From Prevotella sp. CAG:485 (GTDB lineage Bacteria; Bacteroidota; Bacteroidia; Bacteroidales; Muribaculaceae): a stretch of 43,239 nucleotides of DNA. The translations under genes were made by a program, and so were the position numbers. The notes under the pieces were generated by a model. That model was not told the origin of the DNA, made no database searches, and was given only the letters and a program-made list of their open reading frames with translations. Positions within the stretch are counted from its first letter, which is position 1. Each line of letters begins with the position of its first letter. The stretch spans positions 8,124 through 51,362 of the forward strand of contig FR897819.1 of the NCBI GenBank assembly GCA_000437495.1, written 5' to 3'. This document shows, one piece after another, positions 8,915-19,902 of this stretch.

Positions 8915-9814
8915 TTATTCTTCCATTATACGGCTTTCGAGCACCTGAGCCATGGAGAAATCTTCCAGTCCCAGATAATACTCAGCCGTGTCAATCAGCG
9001 CTGCCATGGGCACGAGGCCGATAATTTCGCTGCCGGCTATTGTAACGCCCCAGCGACGTGCCTCGAAACGCACCGTTTCAAACACACGGTAAAGAGCCGT
9101 GCGGGTGAAGTCGGTCATGTTGATTGATACCTGGACAATGCCTCTGTCTTCCAGGTCCACACCCATGGCCTTTACGAAGCGGTAACCGCCGTTGATATGA
9201 CGAATCTTCTTGGCGATGGCGGTGGCAATGTCGAGGTTGTTTGTGTTGAGGTTTATGTTGTAAGCCACCAACGGCATACGGGCGCCAACGGCAACGGTGC
9301 CGGCGGTCGGGTGACGTTCGGGCTCACCGAAATCGGGATGCCATTCCGGCTCTTTGATTTTCTCGGCCATGCCCTCGAACTCACCTTTGCGAATCTTTGC
9401 CAGATTCTCGCGATAGGGAGCGCTGGCTGATTTCTCATAGAGGAACACCGGCATACGGTAGCGGTCCCAGATGGCCTGTCCAACCTCTTTGCTCAGAGCC
9501 ACGCACTCTTCCATGCTGCTGTTGCGAATAGGTATGAACGGAATCACATCAACCGCACCCATGCGCGGATGCTGCCCCTCGTGCTTGTTGAGGTCTATCA
9601 GCTCAACGGCTGCGCCAACGGCGTTGAGAACGGCCTCTTTCAGCGGTTCAGGCTCGCCTACAACTGTTACTACCAGTCGGTTGTGGTTTTCATCGTTGCT
9701 GTAATCCAGCAGCTTCACTCCGTCTTTGCCACGGAAATTGTCTATGATTTTTTCAATTTTTGCTTTATCGCGCCCTTCGCTGAAATTAGGCACACATTCT
9801 ACAATTGTGTTCAT
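8915..9814 (-). CDS. ftcD: Glutamate formimidoyltransferase
   Basis: Transfers the formimidoyl group from N-formimidoylglutamate to tetrahydrofolate, releasing glutamate. The 299-aa chain covers the N- and C-terminal transferase subdomains only, with no fused cyclodeaminase. The start VECVPNFSEGRD (residues 5-16) is the family hallmark. His82, in HEGQHPRMGAVDVIPF, sits at the position of the catalytic His82 of the mammalian enzyme. It lies 69 nt downstream of hutU and 74 nt upstream of hutI. The presence of this gene and fchA, and the absence of hutF or hutG, shows that the folate branch of histidine degradation is used. Confidence 0.96.
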   Translation of the reverse strand: MNTIVECVPNFSEGRDKAKIEKIIDNFRGKDGVKLLDYSNDENHNRLVVTVVGEPEPLKEAVLNAVGAAVELIDLNKHEGQHPRMGAVDVIPFIPIRNSSMEECVALSKEVGQAIWDRYRMPVFLYEKSASAPYRENLAKIRKGEFEGMAEKIKEPEWHPDFGEPERHPTAGTVAVGARMPLVAYNINLNTNNLDIATAIAKKIRHINGGYRFVKAMGVDLEDRGIVQVSINMTDFTRTALYRVFETVRFEARRWGVTIAGSEIIGLVPMAALIDTAEYYLGLEDFSMAQVLESRIMEE

Positions 9815-9883
9815 GGTTCAGTATATGCTGAATTTTAAGGTTTTTCGGTTACGAGGCGTTGCCCTGTTCGGCAACACCCTTTA

Positions 9884-11878
<1,995 letters not shown>

Positions 11879-11897
11879 GATGGTGTTTTAAGGTTAT

Positions 11898-11926
11898 GCA
11901 CAAGTCTTGATAAAAGCATTTTGTGC
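11898..11926 (-). promoter_or_regulatory. Inverted repeat in the hutU leader
   Basis: GCACAA (11898-11903) and TTGTGC (11921-11926) form a 6-bp inverted repeat around a 17-nt spacer. It begins about where the promoter at 11932-11963 should start transcription. It could be a weak RNA stem or an operator. The short arms make chance a real possibility. Confidence 0.25.
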
Positions 11927-11931
11927 GACTA

Positions 11932-11963
11932 CAAAATTATAAATTTATCCTGACTTATGCAAA
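11932..11963 (-). promoter_or_regulatory. Bacteroidetes-type promoter for the hut operon
   Basis: On the minus strand TTTG (11963-11960), 20 nt, and TAATTTTG (11939-11932) fully match the -33/-7 consensus. The predicted transcription start is about 50 nt before the hutU ATG at 11878. Confidence 0.75.
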
Positions 11964-11996
11964 TCTTTGACAATTAGCAATCGCAATTTTTTATTT

Positions 11997-14045
11997 TCAG
12001 ATGCGCTTCAGCACTGAGTATGAAGGAAGAATGCCCAATTCTCCGGCACGGCTCAAATCGGCGCGTCCCGATTCGCGGTTGCCCAGACTCAGATATGTCA
12101 GGCCGCGGTTGTAATATGCCTCGGGGAAATCGGATCGCAGTTCAAGGGCGCGGTTATAGCACTCCAGAGCCGAGGTATAATCGCCAAGCGAGTAATATAT
12201 GTTGCCTTTGTTGAACCAGGCGTAAACGAGTCGGGGATTGAGTGTCAGGGCCTTGTCGAGGTCGTTGATGGCCATTTGCAAATCGTGCCTTACGGCCGAA
12301 ACGTTCATCTGACTCTTCACCTTGTCAGTGCTTTCGTCATGCTGCATCCTCACCATATATGCGCGTTGGGTAAGAGCAGCCGAACGACCCAGATAGGCGA
12401 GTGTCATATCGGGGGTAAGGTTGATGGTAGAGTCGAAATCGGCTATGGCGGCGTTGAAATCCTTAAGCACGCTTAAAGCCACTCCACGGTTGAAATAATC
12501 TATAGGACGGGGCTTGTTGCCGGCATTCTCTATTGTTTTGGTGAAGAAATTGGCCATATCAAAAATCTTGTCTATGGCCTCCCGGTCGCTCTGAGTGTTG
12601 GTGAGTGTGCCGAGATAGAGCTTCCAAGGCGCATATTTGCCGGTGTTATATTCGCCCAATTCGCGGATATAATTGGATGCGGGTCGCAGTTCGGTATGTG
12701 AGTCGAAGGGTGTGATGATGAACATTGCCACCGGTTCCACGCGCATCTCCCTGTCCTGCACACGACCCTTTATCTCCTCCTGGTAGCTCTTCGCCGTGGT
12801 GCTTTCAAGGGCATTACTTACCGTTACGAGTTTGTTGAATCGCTCCATGACTTCAGAATCCGTCTCTCCTTCCTGGGGTTTGTCGGCATAGAAGTTTGTT
12901 TCTCCGGCTTCAATGGTGGGTTTGTCAAGAGGATGCCGGGTAGGGTTGGTAACATACTGCTTCACAAGGTTTTCGGCCTTGTTGTAATTCTCTATGGCTT
13001 TGGCAGTGTTGCCATTACGGCTGTATGCGTGGGCAAGGGCATAATATCCCTGATGGAAGCGGGGATATTTTGCCACAATCTTATGCAAATCGGCTATTGC
13101 ATCGCGCCATTTTCCCAAATCGAGATTTATAAGCGCTCTGGCGTAAATGGCATGGAAGTTGTCGGGACGAAGCCGCAACACTTCCGAGAAATCATCTACG
13201 GCTTTTTTATACTCCATCACCTCATATAAGAGCAATGCGCGGTTATAACGAGCCGACAGATTCTCGGGTTCCAGTTCAAGGATATAGTTATAGTCGCTCA
13301 TGGCCCCGAAATAATCGTCGTTGTTGTAGCGCACAAAAGCTCTGTTGAGATAGTTAGAGGTCTCTTTGGGCTCCAGCATTATTATGGTATCGAGGTCTTT
13401 GGAAGCCGGCTCCCACTGTTTGCGGTTCACGGCAATCTCGGTGCGCAGCTGATATGGGAAGACATCATTCTTGTTTCTCATCAGAGCCGAGTCAATATCT
13501 GCCAGCGCGGCTGTGGTATCTTTGCTGAGATAGTTTATCTGCGCCCTGGCCGCGTATGCGTGTTCAAAACCGGGATAATAACGCAGCAAAGTGCCGATAG
13601 TCTCCCGAGCCTTGTCATATTGCTTCAGCTGACTGAGACCCGAGACTTTATAATAGAGGAAATATTTGTCGATTGGCTGATATTCCAGACCTTGCTCAAA
13701 GTCAAGCAGAGCAAGCGAATCGCGGTTCAGTTGCAGACGGGCAAAGCCGCGCACCCTGTAAGCTTCGGTCATGAATTTATTGCGGTCGAGGGCCATCGAC
13801 GCATCAGCCTCGGCACCTCTGTAATCATCGAGCATAAGTTTTGCCAAAGCGCGGTAATAATAAGGCTCTGCAAGGTAAGGTTTAGCCTCTGCTGCCAGAT
13901 TGAAATAGTGGATGGAGAGCATATAGTCGTCCATCGACAGCACATTTCGGCCTATATTCATAACCTGCTCGGCATTAATCTGGGATTTCACAGAGAAGGT
14001 TGCCGCCGCAATGGTTATTATAGTAATCAGAAATCGGATTTTCAT
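11997..14045 (-). CDS. Secreted TPR-repeat protein, function unknown
   Basis: A 682-aa protein with a signal peptide (MKIRFLITIITIAAATFSVKSQ) and many tetratricopeptide repeats along most of its length. Clear units include AEPYYYRALAKLMLDDYRGA, AIYARALINLDLGKWRDAI near residue 300, and a C-terminal pair around residues 600-660 (VYAWFNKGNIYYSLGDYTSA). A non-repeat insert without obvious motifs lies around residues 360-490. TPR arrays bind partner proteins; a periplasmic scaffold role is likely but unproven. It has its own probable promoter (TAAATTTG at 14104-14097) and is followed by the hut promoter region, so it seems to be a single-gene unit. I cannot name a closer family. Confidence 0.85.
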   Translation of the reverse strand: MKIRFLITIITIAAATFSVKSQINAEQVMNIGRNVLSMDDYMLSIHYFNLAAEAKPYLAEPYYYRALAKLMLDDYRGAEADASMALDRNKFMTEAYRVRGFARLQLNRDSLALLDFEQGLEYQPIDKYFLYYKVSGLSQLKQYDKARETIGTLLRYYPGFEHAYAARAQINYLSKDTTAALADIDSALMRNKNDVFPYQLRTEIAVNRKQWEPASKDLDTIIMLEPKETSNYLNRAFVRYNNDDYFGAMSDYNYILELEPENLSARYNRALLLYEVMEYKKAVDDFSEVLRLRPDNFHAIYARALINLDLGKWRDAIADLHKIVAKYPRFHQGYYALAHAYSRNGNTAKAIENYNKAENLVKQYVTNPTRHPLDKPTIEAGETNFYADKPQEGETDSEVMERFNKLVTVSNALESTTAKSYQEEIKGRVQDREMRVEPVAMFIITPFDSHTELRPASNYIRELGEYNTGKYAPWKLYLGTLTNTQSDREAIDKIFDMANFFTKTIENAGNKPRPIDYFNRGVALSVLKDFNAAIADFDSTINLTPDMTLAYLGRSAALTQRAYMVRMQHDESTDKVKSQMNVSAVRHDLQMAINDLDKALTLNPRLVYAWFNKGNIYYSLGDYTSALECYNRALELRSDFPEAYYNRGLTYLSLGNRESGRADLSRAGELGILPSYSVLKRI

Positions 14046-14096
14046 TCTAATGGAATTTAGTCAAAGGGCATCTGAAACCGGCGCCCCTTACTAATG

Positions 14097-14104
14097 CAAA
14101 TTTA
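14097..14104 (-). promoter_or_regulatory. Probable -7 element for the TPR gene
   Basis: TAAATTTG on the minus strand matches TAnnTTTG and lies about 50 nt before the ATG at 14045. The -33 partner is poor (a TTT about 18 nt upstream), so this is weaker than the hut promoter. Confidence 0.45.
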
Positions 14105-14136
14105 ATAAATTTTTCCGAGACTAAAGGCATTACAGA

Positions 14137-14175
14137 GAGGGTGCGACTGAATGACAGAGCATCCGGCGCACCCTC
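14137..14175 (-). terminator. Terminator-like hairpin after the secreted-protein gene
   Basis: GAGGGTGCG (14137-14145) and CGCACCCTC (14167-14175) form a 9-bp GC-rich stem, 21 nt beyond the stop codon at 14196. The run of T after the stem is weak, so it may be a 3'-end stabiliser rather than a classic intrinsic terminator. Confidence 0.5.
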
Positions 14176-14195
14176 CTCAGGTTTTTCAGACTGTA

Positions 14196-16280
14196 TCAGC
14201 GAACCACTGTTTTCACAGTTTTAATGCCGCATTTCACCACGTAAATACCTGGCTGAAGATTCTTGGTGCCGCAGCGCAGACCCGTAAGTGTAAAGACTTC
14301 GGCATGGGCAGGAGCGATAATTTCGCCTACGCCGCCAACAATTTCCACATTGTCGTCTGCCACACCGTCAACAGCGTTCTTGAGCGAGTTGACGTAGAAG
14401 GCCGGACTGATGAGCTGGGTATGTGTATTTCCGGCGACATCTTTGAGGAAGAACTTCAGGTCGAACCAACCGTTGTTGCTTTTGCTCATGAGCTGCTGCA
14501 TATTGATGACATACTGGCGTCCCTGCATGTGCGATGCGAGGTTATTTTCTATGGGCTGATATGAGAGGGTCTTGAAATCGGTCGAGCCGTTGGGGGCATA
14601 TTCCACTTTTATTTCAGCGGCCTCTTCATCGGTGTAAATCTGCTTTGCCGTGTCGTAGTTGAAATCACCGGCACAGAAAATTATACGGTTGTTGACATCA
14701 GCGAGCGAGTCGGTGGGACAGCCGTTGCTGTCGGCAAGATACAACATTTGCAACGAGGGTGCATAGGGGTCTTCTTTAGTGGCGTCGAAGGTAAATTCCA
14801 CTTTGTTTATACCCTTGATGCCGTTCCTTTCAGCCACATTGGTGTTGGTGTAAGAAATGATTACCGGATTGTCGAAGCTCTCCTTCTCTAGTTTGCCGTT
14901 GCCGGTAGCTACCACACTGCCGTCGCTCTGATTCTTCACCTCGTAGGCTGCCGTGGTGGCATCCATATCGCGCAATTCGCCCGTTCGGCCCACATACATG
15001 GGGTAGAAGGTCCATTTTTTGCCCTTCTTGTAGGGATTCATTGCCACTGAAGGCACACCTTTCAACATGGGCTGATAAGGTTTCGACAGATTGAAACTGC
15101 AGGTCATGTTTGAGGGTGAATTCCACGACAGATACATTGTCTGGCCGCTGTTCAGTATCTGTTGTGTCTGATAAAATCTGCTGAAGTCTGAGCCATAAAT
15201 TGCGCAGATGCCCGCGTCAAGGGTATGCCATTCGCCATCCTTATAATACAGAGGCTGGGTAAGGGTGCCGAAATACTTATGCAGTTTGCCTTTGAGATAA
15301 GACAATGAGGGGCGGAAGATTTGAGCGGCCATGAAGGCTGAATCGGCGGGAATGCCGTTGTAAGGCACGCAAACGAGCATGGAGGGATTCTCTTTTGTGG
15401 AGAAGGCTCTTACGCCTGCGGTATTTTCCAATTTACCGTCGATGAGGCGTTTGGCATAGAGACCCCATTTATAATCGCGCAATGAGTCGGGATGGTCTGT
15501 AGGCAGCGAGGAAAAGTTCACCTTCAGGGGTTTGTAATGAGCCGGATTATTGTAATACGTTGTGTCGCCATCAGCGCCTTTCCCGCTGATGAATGTCAGA
15601 TATAAGTCGTCATCGAGTGTTTCGTAAGCTCTGTATTGCGCAAATTCAAAACGTTTGCTCACTTTGTTGATTTTGATGTCGTATGAGCGGGTGCCGTCAA
15701 CGCCGTTTTTCCGTTCTGTCTCTATGCCTGTAAGGGAGCCGAGCGACACACCTTTGTAGTTGAGCATATTCATAATGTTGATGCTTCTCACGTCGGCGCC
15801 TTCGAGGCTTGTTGAGTCGGGTTTGTAAGACCTGAAGGGCAACACGGGCATTTTTCCGGCTGCGTTGAGGCCCTCGAACTTCACCAGGATGGTTGCCATA
15901 GCCTTCTTGACATCCAGCACCGTATCGGCTATTATTTCCACATCCTCATGCACAGCCACGTTGATGGTGGGTTTGCCGCCGATGTAAACACCGCCTATAG
16001 AGTAGGTACCGGGCTTCAGCTGGATGCTGATTTTGCGCGAAGGTGTGCGGAACATGGTGAAATGTTTTTCCTGATCACCGACTGCGAACCAGGCATTCAT
16101 CGAAGCATCGGTGGAGTTGATGGTTACGGTAACTGTATTTTCCTGTCGGGGCTGTAGCTGAATGTTATCCGACGGTTCTTGTCCGGCAACTACACTGCCG
16201 TCCGGTTGCATCGTCCACATCTGAGCGCTGCATAGCGCCGGGAGGAGGATGAGGAAAAGAAGGTTGAGAATTTTTATCAT
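14196..16280 (-). CDS. Large secreted protein with T9SS-like C-terminal tail, function unknown
   Basis: A 694-aa protein with a signal peptide (MIKILNLLFLILLPALCSAQ). I do not recognise a catalytic domain. The body is rich in beta-type sequence and polar residues. The last 60 or so residues resemble the type IX secretion sorting domain: a short strand, a GxR turn (FTLTGLRCGTKNL), then QPGIYVV and a basic-hydrophobic end (KTVKTVVR). This suggests export to the cell surface or medium if the strain has a T9SS, though such tails also occur in strains without one. A TAACTTTG element lies at 16361-16354. The gene follows the broken TPR-AraC regulator in the same orientation, separated by 226 nt. 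Confidence 0.75.
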   Translation of the reverse strand: MIKILNLLFLILLPALCSAQMWTMQPDGSVVAGQEPSDNIQLQPRQENTVTVTINSTDASMNAWFAVGDQEKHFTMFRTPSRKISIQLKPGTYSIGGVYIGGKPTINVAVHEDVEIIADTVLDVKKAMATILVKFEGLNAAGKMPVLPFRSYKPDSTSLEGADVRSINIMNMLNYKGVSLGSLTGIETERKNGVDGTRSYDIKINKVSKRFEFAQYRAYETLDDDLYLTFISGKGADGDTTYYNNPAHYKPLKVNFSSLPTDHPDSLRDYKWGLYAKRLIDGKLENTAGVRAFSTKENPSMLVCVPYNGIPADSAFMAAQIFRPSLSYLKGKLHKYFGTLTQPLYYKDGEWHTLDAGICAIYGSDFSRFYQTQQILNSGQTMYLSWNSPSNMTCSFNLSKPYQPMLKGVPSVAMNPYKKGKKWTFYPMYVGRTGELRDMDATTAAYEVKNQSDGSVVATGNGKLEKESFDNPVIISYTNTNVAERNGIKGINKVEFTFDATKEDPYAPSLQMLYLADSNGCPTDSLADVNNRIIFCAGDFNYDTAKQIYTDEEAAEIKVEYAPNGSTDFKTLSYQPIENNLASHMQGRQYVINMQQLMSKSNNGWFDLKFFLKDVAGNTHTQLISPAFYVNSLKNAVDGVADDNVEIVGGVGEIIAPAHAEVFTLTGLRCGTKNLQPGIYVVKCGIKTVKTVVR

Positions 16281-16353
16281 ACTATTTGTTTATGGTTTTT
16301 CGTTTCCGATAAGCGGCAGCGGAAAGGGCTTCTCCGCCACCTCATTTGTTTGG

Positions 16354-16361
16354 CAAAGTTA
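16354..16361 (-). promoter_or_regulatory. Probable -7 element for the secreted-protein gene
   Basis: TAACTTTG on the minus strand matches TAnnTTTG about 75 nt before the ATG at 16280. No good TTTG is seen at the expected -33 spacing. The gene may need an activator; that is an inference. Confidence 0.4.
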
Positions 16362-16506
16362 CATAATATGCCTCTTCTTCCCACTTGTATAGTGGCAGAA
16401 AATCTTCCTAAAACATGTTTCAGGCTATTTTCTAAACCGCAATTCCCGTATAAATGGGGAATTATGAATTTAAATTCAGAAAATCAGTGCGGAATTTTGC
16501 ATCTGA

Positions 16507-18163
16507 TTACGACTCCTCTAAGGCACAACTGTCTTCGTCTTCTGTGGAGATTTCTTCTACATTCTTCTTGCCCAAAGCCTTATATTCCCTGACGCTCAGT
16601 CCGGTTACTTTTTTGAAGTTGGAGTTAAAGGCACTCCTCGACTGGAATCCTACAGATTTGGCAATTCCGTCGGTTGAATAGCGTTCATACTCAGGGCCCT
16701 GAAAGCGTCTGCAAGCCTCCAAGATGCGCAATCTGTTTACGTTAGAGCAGAAATTCAAACCTGTTATGGAGCTGAGCACCTGACTGGCGATACGGGGTTG
16801 CACGTCGACTATCTGAGCCAGTTTAGTAAGAGTGAAATCGGGCGAGCAGACTAACTCGGTATCGCGGAAAGCGCTTTTTATTTTCTCGTAAATCTGCTTT
16901 ATTTCGTCATCTGTGAGTTTCTGTGATAACGACTGTTTATTCTTATCGCTACGTTGGGATGAGGTTTTGGCATTGCTTGTCAGTTCCTGAACGCGGTTGT
17001 AGAGCATTCTGTCCATCTGTGTCAGCTTTCTGTTTTTGCGATAAATAATCACAGCAACAAGAATAATGGCAATAACCACCAAGGTCATGAAAATCAGGGC
17101 ATAAATGGTAGCCGAACGCTGCAATTCCGCCACATCAAGGCGCTTTTGCATTTTTCGGCGTTCGTTCAGACTCTGCATCTGACTCAAGGTGCCCATTACC
17201 TGATACGATAAGACGGAATCTTGAAGGGCAAGCAGCCGAGGCTCAATCTCGGCAAGGGCTTCTTTATCTCCTTTTAGGGTATACAGATATTTGTAGCAGC
17301 CCATTATGGCCAAACGCGCATCCTTTATATTGTAGCGGTTTGCGAGGGTCATGGCGGCATCGAGGGTTTGTTTAGCCTGCCGGTAATCGCCGGTTTGAGC
17401 CAATGCATTCGCCTTACCTTTAAGGGCCAGGATGCGGTATCTCACCGTTCCCGGATTATCGGGTAGCGCCGGGATTATTTTCCGCCGTTGCCTTCCGGGC
17501 ATTATAAATCATCAGCGACACATATTGCCTCCATGGCTCCGAAGGATTTTTGAAATTGCGCATCATGGCCACCTCTTTGTCGATGCTGTGTATGCTGTCG
17601 TCTAAAAAGGCAATAAGAGCCAGATTGTCAAAGGCACGATGGGTGAGTATAACGTCATGCTGCTTATAGCTCTGATAGAAGGCGTTGTGCAAATAAGACT
17701 TTGCCAGTTCTATAATCTCTTTCTCATTATGCTGGCTCCCCAGCGTCAGATACATTATGCCGTAAGCATAATCCAGTTTGGCTTTGGCATGCCGGTTGCC
17801 TTCGGCCAAAGATTCGGCTATCAGAAGATTGTCGAGAGCCGCATGAAAATTATTATATCCGTCGACGTAATACGCGTTCCACAGGCCATAATATGCCTCA
17901 AAAATCTGTGCTTTTTCCTTTTCCGACATCCCTGCGTCGTAGCGCTTTGCAACGGTGTTGAAACAGAGAATGGCGCTGTCTATGTCGCGGTTTATGTGCA
18001 GGTAATCGTCTCCCTTTTTCAGCAGTTGGTCCGACGAGATTTTAGTAAACTCTGCCGCTGAAGCTTTCTTTTCAGTTGCCTTCATGGCCGACGGGAACAG
18101 GCTGCCGGCCAGCAACATAAGCGTGCAAACTATAAGTGATAAATGTGAACAGTGATATTGCAT
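16507..18163 (-). pseudogene. TPR-transmembrane-AraC-type regulator split by a 1-nt frameshift
   Basis: Two overlapping reading frames together make one familiar Bacteroidetes regulator. The first part (18163-17456) has a signal peptide and TPR-like helices and stops at a TAA. The second part (frame open from about 17505 to 16507) continues with TPR-like helices, a membrane segment (IYALIFMTLVVIAIILVAVI), a short coiled region, and a C-terminal AraC-type DNA-binding domain ending YSTDGIAKSVGFQSRSAFN, then FKKVTGLSVREYK. The total span is 1657 nt, one more than a multiple of three. Removing one C from either CCC run (17471-17473 or 17461-17463) restores a single frame of about 552 aa. It could be a real inactivating mutation, a sequencing error or, less likely, a frameshift read-through. 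I moved the start from 18184 to 18163 (MQYHCSHLSL) because it gives a better signal peptide and avoids overlapping the upstream gene. Confidence 0.8.
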
Positions 18164-18167
18164 TTTA

Positions 18168-19283
18168 TCAACGGCTGTCGGCACGCATATTTAACTGAAG
18201 CATCACACTGGCAGCATGAATCTCCGTAAAGAGTTTATAGAGAAATTCCGGGTCGAGTCCAAGTGTCTCACCTTCTGCAATTTTATTCTCAAGCAGAGCG
18301 GCATAACGTTGCGGCTGCACCACAGGCAAATCGTTTTCGTTCTTATACAAGCCAATCTCACGACATATTTCCATTCTCTTTGACAGTATCTGCAACAACT
18401 CGTCGTCAAGAGCGTCTATCATATCGCGGAGGTCTTTAAGGGAATCTGCCGCTGAGCCTGTCTTGCATTTTTTAGGCAACGAAGCCACCAGCTCACCCAC
18501 CTGTTGGGGCGTTATCTGCTGAGCGGCGTCACTCAGAGCCTCCGTAGGAGCAATGTGGCTTTCTATCATCAGACCTGAGAAGCAGAGCTTCATGGCTTGC
18601 TTGGCCAGTTTAGGCACCATATCGGCTTTTCCGCAGCAATGACTCGGGTCGTGAAGCAAGGGCAACAGGGGCATTCTGTGATGCAGCTCTATGGGTATTG
18701 CCCATTGCGGCGGATTACGATAATGGCCGGGAGAGTAGCTCGAGAAGCCCCGGTGAACGGCTCCAAGTCGTTTTATGCCGGCATTATGCAGACGCTCAAT
18801 AGCGCCTATCCACAGCTCCAAATCCGGATTCACAGGGTTCTTCACCAACACAGTCAGGTCGGTGCTGTCAAGCCGTTTCAACTCCTCTGCAATCTCCTGC
18901 ACAGCAAAGGGATTAGCCACCGTGCGGGCACCTATCCACACTCCGTCGAAGCCGTTTTCCACCACTCCTGCAACATGAGCGGCACTCCCTACCTCGGTTA
19001 TCACCTTCATGCCCAGCTGTTCCTTAACCTCTTTCAACCATACCAGACCGCGCGCTCCCACACCCTCAAAGGCTCCCGGGCGTGTGCGCGGCTTCCACAA
19101 TCCGGCGCGGAAATGCGTTATCCCATTCTCTTTCAGCTGAGAAGCGGTGGCAAGTACCTGATCGCGTCTCTCGGCGCTGCAAGGTCCGGCGATGACAAGC
19201 GGTCCGGGCGCAGCGGCCGGTTCGTTGAAGAGAGGAAGAAGGTCTTTGTTTATATTCGACTTGTCGGTTTTGTAATTATTCAT
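18168..19283 (-). CDS. Bifunctional DAHP synthase / chorismate mutase (type II)
   Basis: The N-terminal domain (about residues 20-265) is the DAHP synthase of the KDPG-aldolase-like type (VIAGPCSAE at 30-38, HFRAGLWKPRTRPGAFEGVG at 57-76). It condenses phosphoenolpyruvate and erythrose-4-phosphate to start aromatic amino-acid synthesis. The C-terminal domain (about 280-371, DSLKDLRDMIDALDDELLQI) is an AroQ-type chorismate mutase. This fusion is common in Bacteroidetes and is often linked to feedback control by prephenate or aromatic products. The frame is open upstream to 19505, but those residues are not family-like and would run across the promoter and into the divergent lipoprotein gene; the ATG at 19283 gives a standard 371-aa protein. 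The regulator gene starts 4 nt after its stop. Confidence 0.94.
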   Translation of the reverse strand: MNNYKTDKSNINKDLLPLFNEPAAAPGPLVIAGPCSAERRDQVLATASQLKENGITHFRAGLWKPRTRPGAFEGVGARGLVWLKEVKEQLGMKVITEVGSAAHVAGVVENGFDGVWIGARTVANPFAVQEIAEELKRLDSTDLTVLVKNPVNPDLELWIGAIERLHNAGIKRLGAVHRGFSSYSPGHYRNPPQWAIPIELHHRMPLLPLLHDPSHCCGKADMVPKLAKQAMKLCFSGLMIESHIAPTEALSDAAQQITPQQVGELVASLPKKCKTGSAADSLKDLRDMIDALDDELLQILSKRMEICREIGLYKNENDLPVVQPQRYAALLENKIAEGETLGLDPEFLYKLFTEIHAASVMLQLNMRADSR

Positions 19284-19321
19284 CGAGGGTAGAAGCGGCT
19301 CTTTGGAGTCATTATTACATA

Positions 19322-19329
19322 CAAAGGTA
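19322..19329 (-). promoter_or_regulatory. -7 element for the DAHP synthase gene
   Basis: TACCTTTG on the minus strand matches TAnnTTTG, about 40 nt upstream of the chosen ATG at 19283. The -33 position has TTTC at 18-nt spacing, one base off consensus. Its position inside the longer open frame supports the shorter start. Confidence 0.6.
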
Positions 19330-19393
19330 ATACATTTTTTACAATCTGAAACCATTGGCCGCACTAATCCGCCGGGTTTGGCGTTATTGAGGT

Positions 19394-19831
19394 ATGAAGA
19401 AGATAGTAAGTATAGCAGCCATATTTTTGTTAATGGCGTCATGTGCTTCAAAAGCTGACACCGGAAACAATGCGAACCAAAATGCAGCAAAAGCCACTGA
19501 AGCAACCACTGCTTCAGCTGAACAGAAAGTAGCGGCGCAACCTACAGACAGCGCTTCGATGCCTACCATTCTCGATTTCTCGGCAACATGGTGCGGCCCT
19601 TGCCGCCAGTTTGCACCCATCTTCCACAAGGTGGAAAAGGAGTTTGAGGGAAAGGCCCGTTTCATCACCGTTGACGTGGATCAGTATCCCGGTTATGCTC
19701 AACAGTTCAGAATTGAAGGCGTGCCCACACTCGTCTTTCTCAACGCCGACGGTCAGGAAGTAAACCGCATGGTAGGAGCCACCGACGAACAGACCTTCCG
19801 CACTGCTGTAAAGGTGCTTTTAAGAGAGTAA
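19394..19831 (+). CDS. Thioredoxin-fold lipoprotein
   Basis: A 145-aa protein with a lipoprotein signal (lipobox LMASC, Cys17), an Ala/Thr/Gln-rich linker of about 38 residues, and a thioredoxin domain. The active site WCGPC has its cysteines at 67 and 70, and the cis-proline loop is GVPTLVF. It should be anchored in a membrane facing the periplasm and act as a thiol-disulfide oxidoreductase; redox direction and partners are unknown. It is divergent from the DAHP synthase gene, with 110 nt between the starts, and its own promoter is not clear. An intrinsic terminator follows at 19858-19902. Confidence 0.92.
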   Translation: MKKIVSIAAIFLLMASCASKADTGNNANQNAAKATEATTASAEQKVAAQPTDSASMPTILDFSATWCGPCRQFAPIFHKVEKEFEGKARFITVDVDQYPGYAQQFRIEGVPTLVFLNADGQEVNRMVGATDEQTFRTAVKVLLRE

Positions 19832-19857
19832 TGCCCCGAAATCTAACAAGATAAACC

Positions 19858-19902
19858 GGCGGTAAAGAGCTGATTCAAAGGCACTTACCGCCTTTTCTTT
19901 TT
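19858..19902 (+). terminator. Intrinsic terminator of the thioredoxin-like gene
   Basis: GGCGGTAA (19858-19865) pairs with TTACCGCC (19885-19892), followed by TTTTCTTTTT. It overlaps the last codons of the convergent ygiQ-like gene. Confidence 0.7.

Noticed and set aside
19284..19505. N-terminal extension of the DAHP synthase frame
   Set aside because: It covers the promoter and the start of the divergent lipoprotein gene, and its sequence is unlike the family.
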